The translations under genes were made by a program, and so were the position numbers. Under the pieces are notes generated by a model. The model had not been told where the DNA came from, ran no database searches, and saw only the letters and a program-made list of their open reading frames with translations. Below, piece after piece: positions 10,812-21,945 of a stretch of DNA of 64,000 bases. How positions within the stretch are numbered: the first letter of the stretch is position 1; the number at the start of each line of letters is the position of its first letter. The stretch spans positions 5,580,001 to 5,644,000 of the forward strand of contig AP026543.1 of assembly GCA_026075535.2 (NCBI GenBank), in the 5' to 3' direction. This DNA comes from Tricholoma matsutake. Lineage: Eukaryota; Basidiomycota; Agaricomycetes; Agaricales; Tricholomataceae.

Positions 10812-11732
10812 ATGACCAAAACCTATTCCTACTCAACAACTGGTCTCGAGATCCTTTCACAAGGCAATTATCATTATTGGGCACCCACCACCATTGCTAA
10901 ACTTCACGAAGCAGGAGTATGGCTCAATGTTTCAGGTGCTGATCCTGACCCTGGTACTCCAACAACCCTGAGTTCCGATGCTGATGCTGCCACCAAACAT
11001 GAATACAAGGCCAACGTTAAAGATTGTCAGGCATGGCTCCATTGCAATGACCGTGCAATCGGCATCATCATCAGCCTCCTCGACAAAAATCACCAACAAA
11101 CATTCACTTCTGAAGGTTTAATGTCGAAAGCACTTTGGGACAAAATTAAAGAGGAGCACAAGAATGAAAACACTGGTCTTGCTGCTTTCTTCATCAAACA
11201 TGGGATCATCAAAAAGTGTTTCAACCTTGATGGTGTGGATCCTGGTTCAAAGACTCTGTTTTCGTTGATGCAGGCTCACCTCAACCACCTCATCCTGGAG
11301 AACAAGAAGCTTGGTGACAAAGCTTTCAATGATGAGTTCATGGCTCAACTCATCCTCATGTCCCTTCCCCATCACACTACATGGGAGACTCTTGTAGTCT
11401 CTCTCCTCCAAAACTCAACCAAGCTCACTGTCACTGATGTCACAGTCCATCTTTTATCTGAAGCACAATGTCTCAATGAAGATCATGATGGTTCTCTCAG
11501 CTCTTCTTCAGCTCTCCTTGCCCATTGTGACAAGTGTAATGCCTTAAAATTGTATTCCCGAGACCATTCACCATCCAAACCCAAGTCCACATTCTCCAAT
11601 TTGCCATCATCATCACACTCAGGCTCAACTCAGCAATATGACTACTGTCATCGTTCTGGACATCTTGGTGAAAAGTGCTGGGAACTCAGAAGGGATATTG
11701 AAAGGGACGAATTGCGGGCCAAAATGAAATAA
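10812..11732 (+). pseudogene. gag: Ty1/copia-type gag fragment
   Basis: The open frame begins at 10506 with GTG, but the family-like protein begins at the ATG at 10812 (MTKTYSYSTTGLEILSQGNY). The region matches the copia gag layout: an N-terminal capsid-like stretch (YHYWAPT, LNVSGADP, ALWDKIKEEH, FNDEFMAQLILMSLP) and a C-terminal knuckle YDYCHRSGHLGEKC whose first cysteine is Tyr. A stop follows, then about 120 bp of acidic coding-like sequence (to about 11,850), and no protease, integrase or RT. The element has lost its pol. It belongs to a different copia family from the one at 23.8 kb. Confidence 0.75.
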
Positions 11733-11917
11733 AAGGGTGAATGTGCCAATCTCACTGATGATGATTCAGAACAGGCTAAACCTGCTGCCTCATTTTGGGA
11801 GGATTTCAGAGCTGAATCTCATTGTGATGATGATGATGTTCATGTCTTCTAACCTTGGCCTCCAGTTGGATTCAGTGGGAGCTATACTCACATGTTGAAA
11901 CATTGCTCGAGTGGGAG

Positions 11918-11944
11918 TGTTGTGATCTAGGTATGACTGGGTAC
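11918..11944 (+). repeat. First 27 bp of a copia 3' LTR
   Basis: TGTTGTGATCTAGGTATGAC is nearly identical to the LTR start read leftward from 19,170 and follows a purine-rich GAGTGGGAG. The match stops at 11,944, where another repeat begins. Confidence 0.6.
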
Positions 11945-12150
11945 TAGTGTTTCAAGGTCCAGTCTATAGGACCAAAAATGACCATAGGACCAAACTGGAC
12001 CAAACTGTGGTCCAGTCTTTTTTTCAGTTGTGGTTGCCCATATTTGGGGTCATTCTGGTTGCCAGTTGCCTTATTTCGAAAATCTTTGAAAACCATTCAA
12101 AGACCAGTTGCAATTGGTTGCAACTGGTCTTTTCACAGTATTATATACTC
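11945..12150 (+). repeat. Dispersed repeat rich in TGGTCCAGT / TTGCAACTGG words, copy 1
   Basis: Starts TAGTGTTTCAAGGTCCAG and shares this start and several internal words with 58,437-58,640. Non-coding; class unknown, perhaps a non-autonomous DNA element. Confidence 0.45.
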
Positions 12151-12626
12151 ATATAAAAGTAACTACTTTACAAGAAAAATACAACTAATATGTACTATAT
12201 TAATACTATTTATTATTTATACTAGATACTATGGACATGGAACAAGCCCAGGGGAAGAAGCATTCAAAGAAATGAATGCTTATATACCCTGTGGATGTGC
12301 ACAGACCATTTGGTCATGCTTGTGCCCCAAAAAAAAGAAAGTGGCACCACTTGCGAAACAATTCCCACGACCATCAACAACCCATGATGCCACTTTCTCT
12401 CCACTATTTGCTCTCACCACCAACAACGCCCACACTGCCTAGGTCAGAAGCACCCCCACCTCAACTAGATGACCACAAAGTGGGCCCAAACAATGACTAG
12501 CATGTCGTTTGGGTCCCAGGTATGGTTCTTATTGTTGATTTCTTCTTTTTTACTAACTAAACCTTTTCTTTTTAGTTTCTTACCTTTGATAATGACACCA
12601 TGTGATTGCTCAACCCTGCCACATGC
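12151..12626. other. No gene recognised
   Basis: AT-rich start, then short frames without domains. It ends in CATGC, the left flank of gypsy copy B and the reverse complement of the left flank of copy A. Confidence 0.5.
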
Positions 12627-13028
12627 TGTTAGGGCAACACCCACTATCTGCTAGCTAAGACTGTGCCGGTTCTCTCTACAAGAAGGGGGCGGGATCCGCG
12701 CTCGTGATGGGGGAATTAATGGTTTTGATGCGAGGGGTTATTAATAGGTAAGTTTGTTGACAAAGGCCTTTCACACTGAAAGCGTAGGTGGAATACCTAA
12801 GAGAACACAACTGGGGTCCCCTAGGCATATATTTAGGGTTTATATACTATGTTACACATATTGTACATTGTTGTTACCGATGCACTCGTACATGCGCGTA
12901 CATTTTGATGCATGCAAAATAAAATTCTCACACTATCAAAGTGTAGCGTAATTTGGCGTCATGTAGCATAATTCAACATAATAAAATAAAAATGAAATTT
13001 TATTAGGTAATGGGGTGGTTTCCTAACA
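12627..13028 (-). repeat. 3' LTR of gypsy copy B
   Basis: 402 bp; preceded on the minus strand by a polypurine tract (about 13,029-13,043). It groups with the LTR at 3,936-4,336 at six of seven diagnostic sites examined. Confidence 0.96.
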
Positions 13029-13192
13029 TTACCCCCCTTTTATGCCTCGACTTCCAGGCGAGAAAATATTGTGTCTGTCCCCTCTGTGAAAATTTGGTAA
13101 GGCCGGAATCTCATCCCCTCATACACCATTCTCGCAATGCGACGCGGAGCATTCAGATTACATTTAAAGAATTGGGCGATCGCGTTACGTGC

Positions 13193-16100
13193 TCACTTAC
13201 AATTCTCTTCAGGTTCCCATGAATCATTTTCGTTGGTATAGTTTTTCCACTTTATTAAGAACTCCAATTTGTTCCGTCGAAGATGTGAGTCTAGAATTTC
13301 TTCAACTATGTATTCTGGAGCACCTTCTACTATTATTGGAGGTTGCAGAGTAGTTTGTTGGCCAGGAATAGTGGGCAGGCGGTAAGGGCGTAGGCGGGAT
13401 ACATTAATCTCGGGATCAATCTTGAATGATCGGGGTAATTTTAGCATTACCGCATTAGGCGAGATCACTTTAGAGATCGCATATGGGCCAACTTGTTTCT
13501 CCGTAAGTTTCCTCGAAGGTCGTGGAATATTCAGGTCCTTGGTACTTAGCCATACCAAGTCACCAACTTTGTACTCTGGAGCATGTGCTCGAGTACGATC
13601 CACGTGTCGCATCATGTCATCACGTGCTTTCTTCAATGCCGCCTCTGCTTCCTCTTGTACCTTTTGCATCTTAGATACAAAATCTTCTACCAACTGTACT
13701 TTGACTTCCCTTCTGGGTTCTACTCCCATGCGAGGATGATATCCATAATTCGCGAAAAAGGGTGACATACAAGTAGCCAAATGGAATTTGTTATTGTGGG
13801 AAAATTCGGCAATTGCCAACCATTCGGGCCAGTCGGTTTGTCGGTAGTTGACAAACATATGTAGGTACTGCTCCAACTCCTGAGTCATTCTCTCTGTCTG
13901 CCCATCAGTCTGTGGGTGATATGCCATAGATAATTTAGTTTGAATTCCCAATATGTTGTTTAGTTCTCGCATAAACACGGAAGCAAATTGTGGTCCGCGA
14001 TCGGAGATAATGGTATTGGGTAACCCATGTAACTGCCATACCTGATTTAGATAGAGGCACGACAAGCCCAATGATGAGGTTTCTGTAGTAGTAGGAATAA
14101 TATGGACCTCCTTTGTAAAGCAGTCGCATACTATGAATATTGCATCATACCCTTGAGCCTCAGGTAATCCAGTAATAAAATCCACAGATATATCTCGCCA
14201 CAGCGCTTTAGGTATAGGGTTTGGCATTAATTTTCCTGCAGGTTTCTCTGGAAATTTCTTCCCCCTCATGCACGTATCACATCCATCCACATACCCCAAC
14301 ACATACTTCAAAATTCCGGGCCACCAATAATTTCTCATTACTAATTCCAATGTCTTCCATCTTCCTGGGTGTCCGGCAATCGGCATATTGTGATGTAACC
14401 AGATGATCTCCCTTCGCAAATCCTGATTCTTCGGTACATACACTTTTCCTCGAAGCAACACCAACCCTTGTTCCTCAGCCCATTCATCTCCTTTGATATT
14501 ACCTTTCTTCTCTCCCTTCAGAGCTTTCATGGCTTCCACTACTTCATCATCCATTTCCGAACATTGTCTAATTTTAGACAACATTTCCATTTCTGAGCTA
14601 TCTATTAATAGATGCCCTTGATGCATAGCGCAAATGCAAAAGTATTTGGGTTTGAGTAAGGTAACATTTTTATTGTCCTCCTCCACCCCCCTTTTATGAT
14701 CGATACATCTGGATAATGCATCTGCTTTCCTCATTAAGCTTCCCGCTTTGTGGACCAAGTGAAAATTGAAACGTGATAGGAATAGTGCCCAACGCGCTTG
14801 CCTGTGATTAAGCTTTTTAGTGGACATGAAGTACTGCAGATTTTGATGATCCGTCCAGATCTCAATCTCATGTGTACATCCCTCCAAATAATGCCTCCAT
14901 GCCTCCAATGCTCATATTATCCCCAACATCTCTTTGTCATGCACATCATAATTCCTCTCCACATCATTCAACCCTTTTGACAAGTATGCACAAGGATGCC
15001 ATTTGTCATCTTTGCACAGCATTGATAATACTGCTCCAGTAGCAAAATTGGATGCATCAGATTCCACTCGCAAAGGGCATGTGAAATCTACTGGGGATAA
15101 TATTGGTCCCTCCACAAACTTCCTCTTCAACTCCTCAAACACTGTCTGCTGCTGCTCTCCCCACCTCCATACTACTCCCTTTTGCGAAAGGTTATGTAAG
15201 GGTGCGGCAATTTTAGAAAAATTGTGCACAAAGTGACGATAATAATTTGCAAGTCCCAAGAAGGCTTGAACCTCCTTGACACGGGTGTGCGCAGGCCAAT
15301 CTGTGATTGCCTGTACCTTGATCGGATCCATTTTGATCCTGTCAGGGCCGATCAATAATCCTAGGAACTCAATCTCGCTTGCCCCAAACACACACTTCTC
15401 TGGTTTCAAAAATAGATCATTCTCTGCCAACCTCCATAGCACCTCCTGCACTATCGCCTCATGATTCTCTTCATCCTCCATGAATATCAGAATGTTGTCA
15501 ATAAATATTATTACGATGCCTTTGTCTATTACATCCTTGAAAATGTCGTTCATCATATTTTACTATTAGTCATCCCAAAAAACATGACAAGCAGCTCGAA
15601 GGATCCTCGACGCGTGGCAAATGCAGCCTTCCACTCATCTCCTTTCTTTATTTGTACATTGTTGTATCCCCATCATAAATCCAATTTTGTAAAGACCTTG
15701 GCTTTTCCCACCTTGTCAATTATTTCTGAGATCAACGGCAGGGGGTACACGTTCTTCACTGTCCACTCATTCAAATACCTATAATCTGTACACATCCTCT
15801 TCCTTTGGTCTTTCTTTGGCACGAAGAATATTGGTGATGTCTGCGGTGATTTTGAAGGTTGCATGTATCCTTTGCACAATTGCTCCTTCAGGAACGCATC
15901 CACTTCTTCTTGTTCCATTGGAGATAATGGATATACCTTCAACTTCTTTGGCACAAACCCTGGCTTCATCTCAATTGCATGATCCCATGGCTTCCACACC
16001 AGCATTCACTCAGACTCCTTCTTCTGAAACACTGACAGATATTTGTGATACACTTTTGGCACTCACTCCTCCACTGGCTTCTCCACCTTCACGATATTCT

Positions 16101-16690
16101 TGTCCCATGACTGTCCTCCATGAATTGCTCTAAAGGTTTGCTTCTGCTCTTCTTTCTTGATCATGATCAGAACTTCCCCATTTGGCATTTCCTCATCCTC
16201 CACTTCCTCCATCATAACAGAATACTTCCTCGGATGTTCTTTCTCTCTCTTTTTCCTCTTTTCCTTCTTCATCTTCCTCCCATACACATTACATTCCTTA
16301 GGACAATGAGTCATTTGTACTTTCCCAGTTTTCCAATCAATTTCGGGATTATGCTTCTGTAACCATGGACATCCTATTATTAGATTGGTTTTCCCAAGAT
16401 CGCACACTTTGAATATGGCTCGCTCCTGATGCTCCTGATACTTTAGGATCATAGTCACCTCCTCCTTGATAGTTCCTCCACGATTGACTGTTCCATCAAT
16501 ATTGTACACCATTATAGGTTGTGCCAGCTTGCGTGTGTTAATACCGTTTCCGGTAATTAAGGATTGATTAATATATAATCCTGTAGCACCACTATCAAGC
16601 AACGCTTCCACATCAATCGCTGCATGCGTGTCCACTGTCTTCAGTCCCACAGTCAAGGTGATTTCTGGTTCTATTCGCACAGAGTGAATA
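13193..16690 (-). pseudogene. pol: pol of gypsy copy B, broken
   Basis: Reading right to left: protease LLDSGATG at about 16,590, with no stop after it. A TGA follows EKPVEE near 16,060, where copy A has TGG. A TGA stands where copy A has CAA (LDL*WGYNN, about 15,670). A 13-bp deletion lies just after MTNS (about 15,565). The RT box reads FIDN instead of FIDD. The TGA before ALEAWRHYLEG is shared with copy A. Integrase is complete, but a TGA after WEPEENCK (13,193) cuts off the end of the chromodomain. The catalytic Asp-to-Asn change alone should abolish RT activity. Confidence 0.94.
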
Positions 16691-16899
16691 AAGAATTTAG
16701 GGGTTTTTGGAAATAGTGCTCAGCAATTTTCTTGGTCATGTGATTCGTAACAGTTGTACTCCTCCTCGATTTCCTTTTCTGATTTACTCTGGGTTTCCTC
16801 GGATACTAATACATTGTAACGATTCTGGGTCACCAATGGGGAAACCTTCACTTGGGACTCTTCCACAAAATTCTTCTGCCTGCCTTCCTCCAGCTTCAC

Positions 16900-17948
16900 T
16901 TCCTCAATTGTAGCTTCCCTAATCTTTCTTTTCTGCCTACAAAATCCCTAGAAATGTGTCCTAACTGCCCACAGTTAAAACATTTAAGTGGGGCTCATCT
17001 CCCTGCTTGATCAACCTCCATTGCCTCTGCTGGTGCTGCTGACTCCATAACTATAGGTGTCACTGCCATGGTTGGTGGCTGTGCCCTCGGAGCTTGCACC
17101 TGAGGCACCTTTTCTTTCTCGGACTTTCCTCCTGATGACTTTCCAAATTTACTACTTCCATACATCAACTTTGACTCCCCCTGTTCCTGCTGATATTGCC
17201 GGTCAAGGCGCATTGCCCAATTATACCACTTGTCCAACTTCTCTGGCATAGAAGGTAGTCGGTAGATAGACTTGAATAAGGAGGGATTCAATCCTGCTTT
17301 CAAAAACTCTACCAACGCGACTTCTCCCATGTCTGTTTGCGAAGCTTCTGCTTTGAACTGCAAAATAAATTCATCTGCCATTAGGGAACCTTGGTGCATG
17401 GTCTTTAATTTAGCATTGGCTGTGGCCTTTGGATTAGGGTCTCCAAACTGTGCCTCCAATCTCTCCAGAAATTCCTTGAAGGTTGCAAATGGTTTATTTC
17501 CCGTGGCAATTTGATTAATAGCCTTGTTTCTCCAGAACTGTGCTTTCCCCCCCTGAATGTATGAGAGAGCAAACATAATCCTAGACTCAGCTGTACAAAA
17601 CTCTGGCTTCCTCCCATGGATGTACAATACTATAGAGCTGATGAAGGATTTTGTATTCTCCATGGTACCATCAAAGATTTGCGGGGGCGCATACTTAGGT
17701 AAGCATGCTTTTCCATTTCTGGATTTCTCCACTGTCTCATCCTCCTGTGATATCCACTCCACCATCTCCTCCATCTCATCATCTCTTTCTCCTGTCATCT
17801 CTGGCTGTACTTCCGCTTGTCTGGGCTGTGATGCTGCCAATACTGACACTAATTGTGACATTTGTGCTGTGAGCGCATCAATTTTTGCCTCTAGTGCTGG
17901 TATGGGAACAGGATTAGGACCAGGATTAGAAGTTGAAGGTTCGGACAT
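16900..17948 (-). pseudogene. gag: gag of gypsy copy B
   Basis: A 317-codon frame from MSEPSTSNPGPNPVPIP (17948) to a TGA at 16,995 that replaces the CGA found in copy A (CpG to TpG). The zinc knuckle region follows beyond the stop near 16,940-16,980 and is itself altered. This copy preserves the first two thirds of gag as a single frame and so shows what was lost in copy A. It has a negatively charged middle segment and an Ala/Pro-rich linker before the knuckle. Confidence 0.92.
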
Positions 17949-18138
17949 AATTGTAGAATCTGTGATGAATCACTTCTTTGACAAATTCAAAATTTTTTCT
18001 TCGAGACCTCTCCAAATGTTTATGGGTCACGTGATAAGGTTCATCAAGGTTTGTCAATCGTTCATCGTTCGTCAGGCGCCTATTTTGACACTTCAGATCA
18101 ATAACCCTTCCAACAGTGCCTGATCTCAGAGATATCAC
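17926..18138 (-). CDS. Leader ORF of copy B
   Basis: Counterpart of the leader ORF at 4,634-4,831, beginning MISLRSGTVGRV and overlapping the gag ATG in another frame. Conserved apart from a few substitutions; function unknown. Confidence 0.35.
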   Translation of the reverse strand: MISLRSGTVGRVIDLKCQNRRLTNDERLTNLDEPYHVTHKHLERSRRKNFEFVKEVIHHRFYNYVRTFNF

Positions 18139-18435
18139 TGAATTTGGCTTGTAACTAAAATAGTCGTCCGAATAGAGTAATGTAAATCGTAACTAAACCA
18201 GATCCAATCAGTTGTCTGGTTGCAGCTGTCCTAATGACGAGCACTGCCTCTCGATCACTGGCAGTCACAATGTAAGGCGAGGCCTGGCGTCAGCTTATGA
18301 AAGCAAAGGTAGATTATGTATATACAAGTACTTCTGGCTCGTGTCGAAAGGATGAGTAATCGGATGTGGCACAGTGAAACAATGACATATGTGCAAGTAA
18401 GAGAAGGTGCACTGATATGGGCAGTTGTGTTCTTC

Positions 18436-18836
18436 TGTTAGGGCGACACCCACTATCTGCTAGCTAAGACCGTGTGGGTTCTCTCTACAAGAAGGGGGTG
18501 GGATCTGCGCTCATGATGGGGGAATTAATGGTTTTGATGCAAGGGGTTATTAATAGGTGAGTTTGTTGAGAAAGGCCTTTCACACCGAAAACGTAGGTGG
18601 AATACCTAAGAGAACACAACTGGGGTCCCCTAGGCATATATTTAGGGTTTATATACTATGTTACACATATTGTACATTGTTGTTACCGACGCACTCGTAC
18701 ATGCGCAAACATTTTGATGTGTGCGAAATAAAATTCTCACACTATGAAAGTGTAGCGTCATTTGGCATCATGTAGCGTAATTCAACATAATAAAATAAAA
18801 TGAAATTTTATTAGGTAATGGGGTGGTTTCCTAACA
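18436..18836 (-). repeat. 5' LTR of gypsy copy B
   Basis: 401 bp. It groups with 9,750-10,150 at six of seven diagnostic sites. The 12-base complement of its inferred RNA start (AGAACACAACTG on the minus strand) lies just inside it, supporting self-priming. Confidence 0.96.
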
Positions 18837-18841
18837 ACCTC

Positions 18842-19170
18842 GAGTACACACGATAATATACGTTATTTGTGTTTAGCTCCTGTGTGATCTTAAAGGACCC
18901 CCCTCCGACTCACAACAGTCACAGTGTGTAGCCAGGGCCCGTAACCTAATAAAAGCTCAGCTCATTGGGGACAATGACTAGATTAGATACTACCTAATAA
19001 AAGCTATATACATTAGTGGTAGTAAGTTAAAGAGAGACAGAGTAAACGAGAGTGCATACCTCAGCTTGTTGGGGATAACAACTGAGGTGTGTGAATATAT
19101 TGCAATCAACAGTATAAACAATATCATGTGGAGGAACATGATTGTACCCACTCATACCTAGATCACAATA
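18842..19170 (-). repeat. Proximal part of the split copia LTR
   Basis: On the minus strand it starts TATTGTGATCTAGGTATGAG, a one-base variant of TGTTGTGATCTAGG at 11,918. It runs to the gypsy flank. It interrupts the LINE reverse transcriptase at 19,170. Joined to 10,151-10,284 it would make an LTR of about 460 bp. Confidence 0.6.
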
Positions 19171-19934
19171 GTGTAGTCATTGTCTTTTGTCAGATAGACA
19201 GTGGTGTCATCTGCAAACATGGAAACTACAGTGCGGTATTCCATGCCTGGGGCTTGGAAGCCTTGGAGATTAGATTTACATAGTGCTTCTGCTAGGGGTT
19301 CAATTGCAAGTGCTATAATTGCCCCATTGAGGTTCTCTACTTCAGCATAGTTAAGGACCATCTGTGTAAGTCTTATTTTGTCTGTAATGCTTTGGCCTTG
19401 TATGAAACCTGCTTGGTTTGGATGAATTACATCGGGTGCAGTTTTGGCTAGTCGTAAAGATAAGATCTTGGTGAAGATTTTGTAGTCTCCATTTAGGAGG
19501 GTTATGGGGTGATAATTCTCAATTTTGTGGCGGTCTTTCTTTTTGTATAATGGACATAGCCACCCATCTGAAAATCCAGATTCAGGATCAACTCTGTGGA
19601 TTTCAATGTCATTGAAGACAATAGTGAGGCACTTAATAATGTCAAGGGGATTTGTTTCTTGTTCATCTGTGCAGGTTTTTGCAGTTTCATTTAGCCATTT
19701 CCAGAATTCATATGGGAGGCCATCAATACTGGTTGCTTTATTGTTTGGTAGCATTTTCAGGACTATTGCAATTTCATCACCAGTGATTGGCTGGTTAAGG
19801 TAGTCATGCTGGTCAGTTGTCAGTCTTGCATTAACATTCCTAAGGATTTCCTTGGTTGCAGCAGTGCACTGGGGCTCAGCTGCTAAGTCGGCTGATTGGA
19901 GATTTTCATAGAAAGTTTTTCCTAGGTTGGCCAT
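19158..19934 (-). pseudogene. LINE ORF2 reverse transcriptase part
   Basis: A 258-codon frame starting MANLGKTFYENLQSADLAA. It shows the RT fingers and thumb-side motifs of LINEs (NNKATSIDGLPYEFWKWL, PLYKKKDRHKIENYHPITLL, NQAGFIQGQSI) and the catalytic box FADDTTVYL. Between NGAIIAL and AIEPLAEAL the stretch that normally carries the first catalytic aspartate and the RQGDP motif is absent, an in-frame loss of roughly 70-75 residues. It therefore cannot work as a polymerase. The last residues derive from the inserted LTR. Confidence 0.85.
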
Positions 19935-19978
19935 CTTTTTAGATTGTGCCTCATATATAGGTTGGTTGTCTGGGGAGT

Positions 19979-20506
19979 TTAGGGTTTGAAGTTCAAGAAT
20001 GGTGTCTCTTGGTTTTTTTCTTTTACACTATGAGCCCAAAATTTGCTGGCAGCATTTTCATCCTCATATTGCATTTTGGCTGCTAAATTATCCTGTACAT
20101 ATTGGTGGAGGTTGCGCTCTGCCTGGTTTATCCTCTCTTGCAGAGTGGCATGTAATAGACATTTTTCTTCTGTGTCAAGAGATGGGTCTCTTAGGGAGCT
20201 TTTCATGTTATCACACATTTTCTGGATCTCAATTTTGGCTTGGGGGATCGCCTTTTTGGCAAAGGCTTTACAAGTAGTACGGGCTTTATCCTTAAAGTCT
20301 TTGAAAATAGTTTGGGGGTTTTTCAATGCTGTGTGGTTGTTAGTATTTTCTTCTAGATATTTGTGTAAGTCTACACCAAGGGATATCATTTCTCTTGTTA
20401 GGTTTTTGTCTTTCAGAATGAAAAGTGGGAGTGTCCATCTACCCTTCCCTATATCAGGCATGTGGTTATCAGAGATTCTTGCTGATATTAGCTGGTGGTC
20501 TGTCAT
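19979..20506 (-). pseudogene. LINE ORF2 region between endonuclease and RT
   Basis: A 175-codon frame starting MTDHQLISARISDNHMPDIG, lysine/glutamine-rich and probably helical. This is the usual spacer between the two catalytic domains in two-ORF LINEs. It is separated from the flanking domain frames by frameshifts. Confidence 0.75.
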
Positions 20507-21250
20507 GATTCCTGGGCTGAAATGTCCCAGTCATTGCTGAATGGTATTAGGGCATTACGCAGATAGATTCTGTCAATTCGTGAGCTGCTACCACCTTGTG
20601 CAGGGGATTGGGAATAGGTTAAGGTAATATTGTCAGGGTTTGCTTGACGCCAGCCATCATGGAGGTTAAGGTTTGATTTGAGCACCGAGAAGGAGCCTGT
20701 TATATTTTCACTGTCACATCTGGAGGGGAGCCTGTCAAGGGCATCTTCTACAAAATTGAAGTCACCTAGCAAAATATCTGGGGGAGGAATTAGAGGATCT
20801 CTCAGTTTGGACACAATGTCAGACCAGAATTGTTGGTTCTCATTCACAGAATTGGGGGCATAAATAACTAAGATGTGAATCTCTGTGCTTCAGTGCCATG
20901 GGACTGATACTAGCATGGCACAGCCTGGGATGAGTACATATTTCTTAATGTTGTGGACATTAGCAATATTTTTGTTTAGCACAATTGCAACACCACCAGA
21001 GATGGTGTGTTGTGGATCAATGGAAGAAATGATGTGAAGTCTTTATTTGAATAAATTATTAAGGCTCATTTCTGCAATGGGGGTGAGATGAGTTTCTTGG
21101 AGGGCTAGAATACCAATTTTCTCTGTTTGGACAAGTTGGTTTACATGATTCCATTTGTCAATGCTGCCATGCTAGCGTCCTCTCATATTTAGTGAGGCTA
21201 ATTTTAGTGAAGCTTTTGTCCTTTTGTGGAATGTCTGGGGATGTTGCTCC
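20503..21250 (-). pseudogene. LINE ORF2 apurinic-type endonuclease domain
   Basis: The C-terminal half is open from 20,847 to 20,503 and holds the metal-binding motif ILLGDFNFVEDALDRLPSR and SRIDRIYL. The N-terminal half (LASLNMRGR, ILALQETHLTP) lies at about 21,060-21,220 but is broken by at least three stops. The enzyme nicks target DNA to start LINE insertion; this copy is inactive. Confidence 0.8.
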
Positions 21251-21283
21251 TGGTTTCAGGAGTTGGGACAGACAGTGTCTCCA

Positions 21284-21523
21284 TCATCTAGACCAATGTG
21301 GTCTGTGATTAGCTTGTGGGGCTAAGGAGTTTGTTCCTGAATCCCTTGGGGTAATTTCGAGAGGAGTGGTGTGCTCATTCTGTGGGGGGGCGTCAGTCTG
21401 AGGAGTCTGTGAGGCACTCACCTGGGAGCTGTCTGGGTTCCCAGCTTGACCATCATCAGGGTGACAGGTGACGGCTTCCTGAACCCCTCTGGATGAAGCT
21501 GGGTTGGGGTTCAGGCCATACAA
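21284..21523 (-). pseudogene. Probable N-terminal segment of LINE ORF2
   Basis: A 79-codon frame (MYGLNPNPASSRGVQEA...) just upstream of the endonuclease. It is low in recognisable features; the call rests on position alone. Confidence 0.4.
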
Positions 21524-21945
21524 TCCTCCCGTGCAATTTTCTGTATTATTAGCAGTTGAACAATTACATACCCATTTTTACAACCTTGATTATGGGACGC
21601 GCAAAATCTCATTTGCATCAAAGGACTCTGTTGCTAAGGAGAGCAGTTAGTAGGGGTGAGGCATTACTTACTGATCCTTAGGACTTCAGCTTCTCAGCAT
21701 GGCCTGTCTGTTGCCCTTAATAGGTCACCGTTTACTTGTTTGTACCCAGGGGCTTTCCTGTCCCATTAGCAAGCTAACAACCAGTAAATGTAGGCCCCCC
21801 AGCGGTACCATGATTAACAACTACTCCTTCTATTTCTTGAGCAAGGTGCCGATTCCCTCATGAAAAGGCAGTTGTTGCAATAAGGTGATCAAGCTCATGT
21901 ATTGAAAGCTGTATGACATAAAAGGACATGATAGTGTGGAAGGTT

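Larger units (their letters stand above)
12627..18836 (-). mobile_element. Chromodomain Ty3/gypsy element, copy B
   Basis: Same family and length as copy A, inverted. LTRs lie at 12,627-13,028 (3') and 18,436-18,836 (5'). The protein regions are almost identical to copy A but carry different disabling changes, so neither copy is a recent duplicate of the other's damage. Flanks are CATGC (left) and ACCTC (right). Confidence 0.96.
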
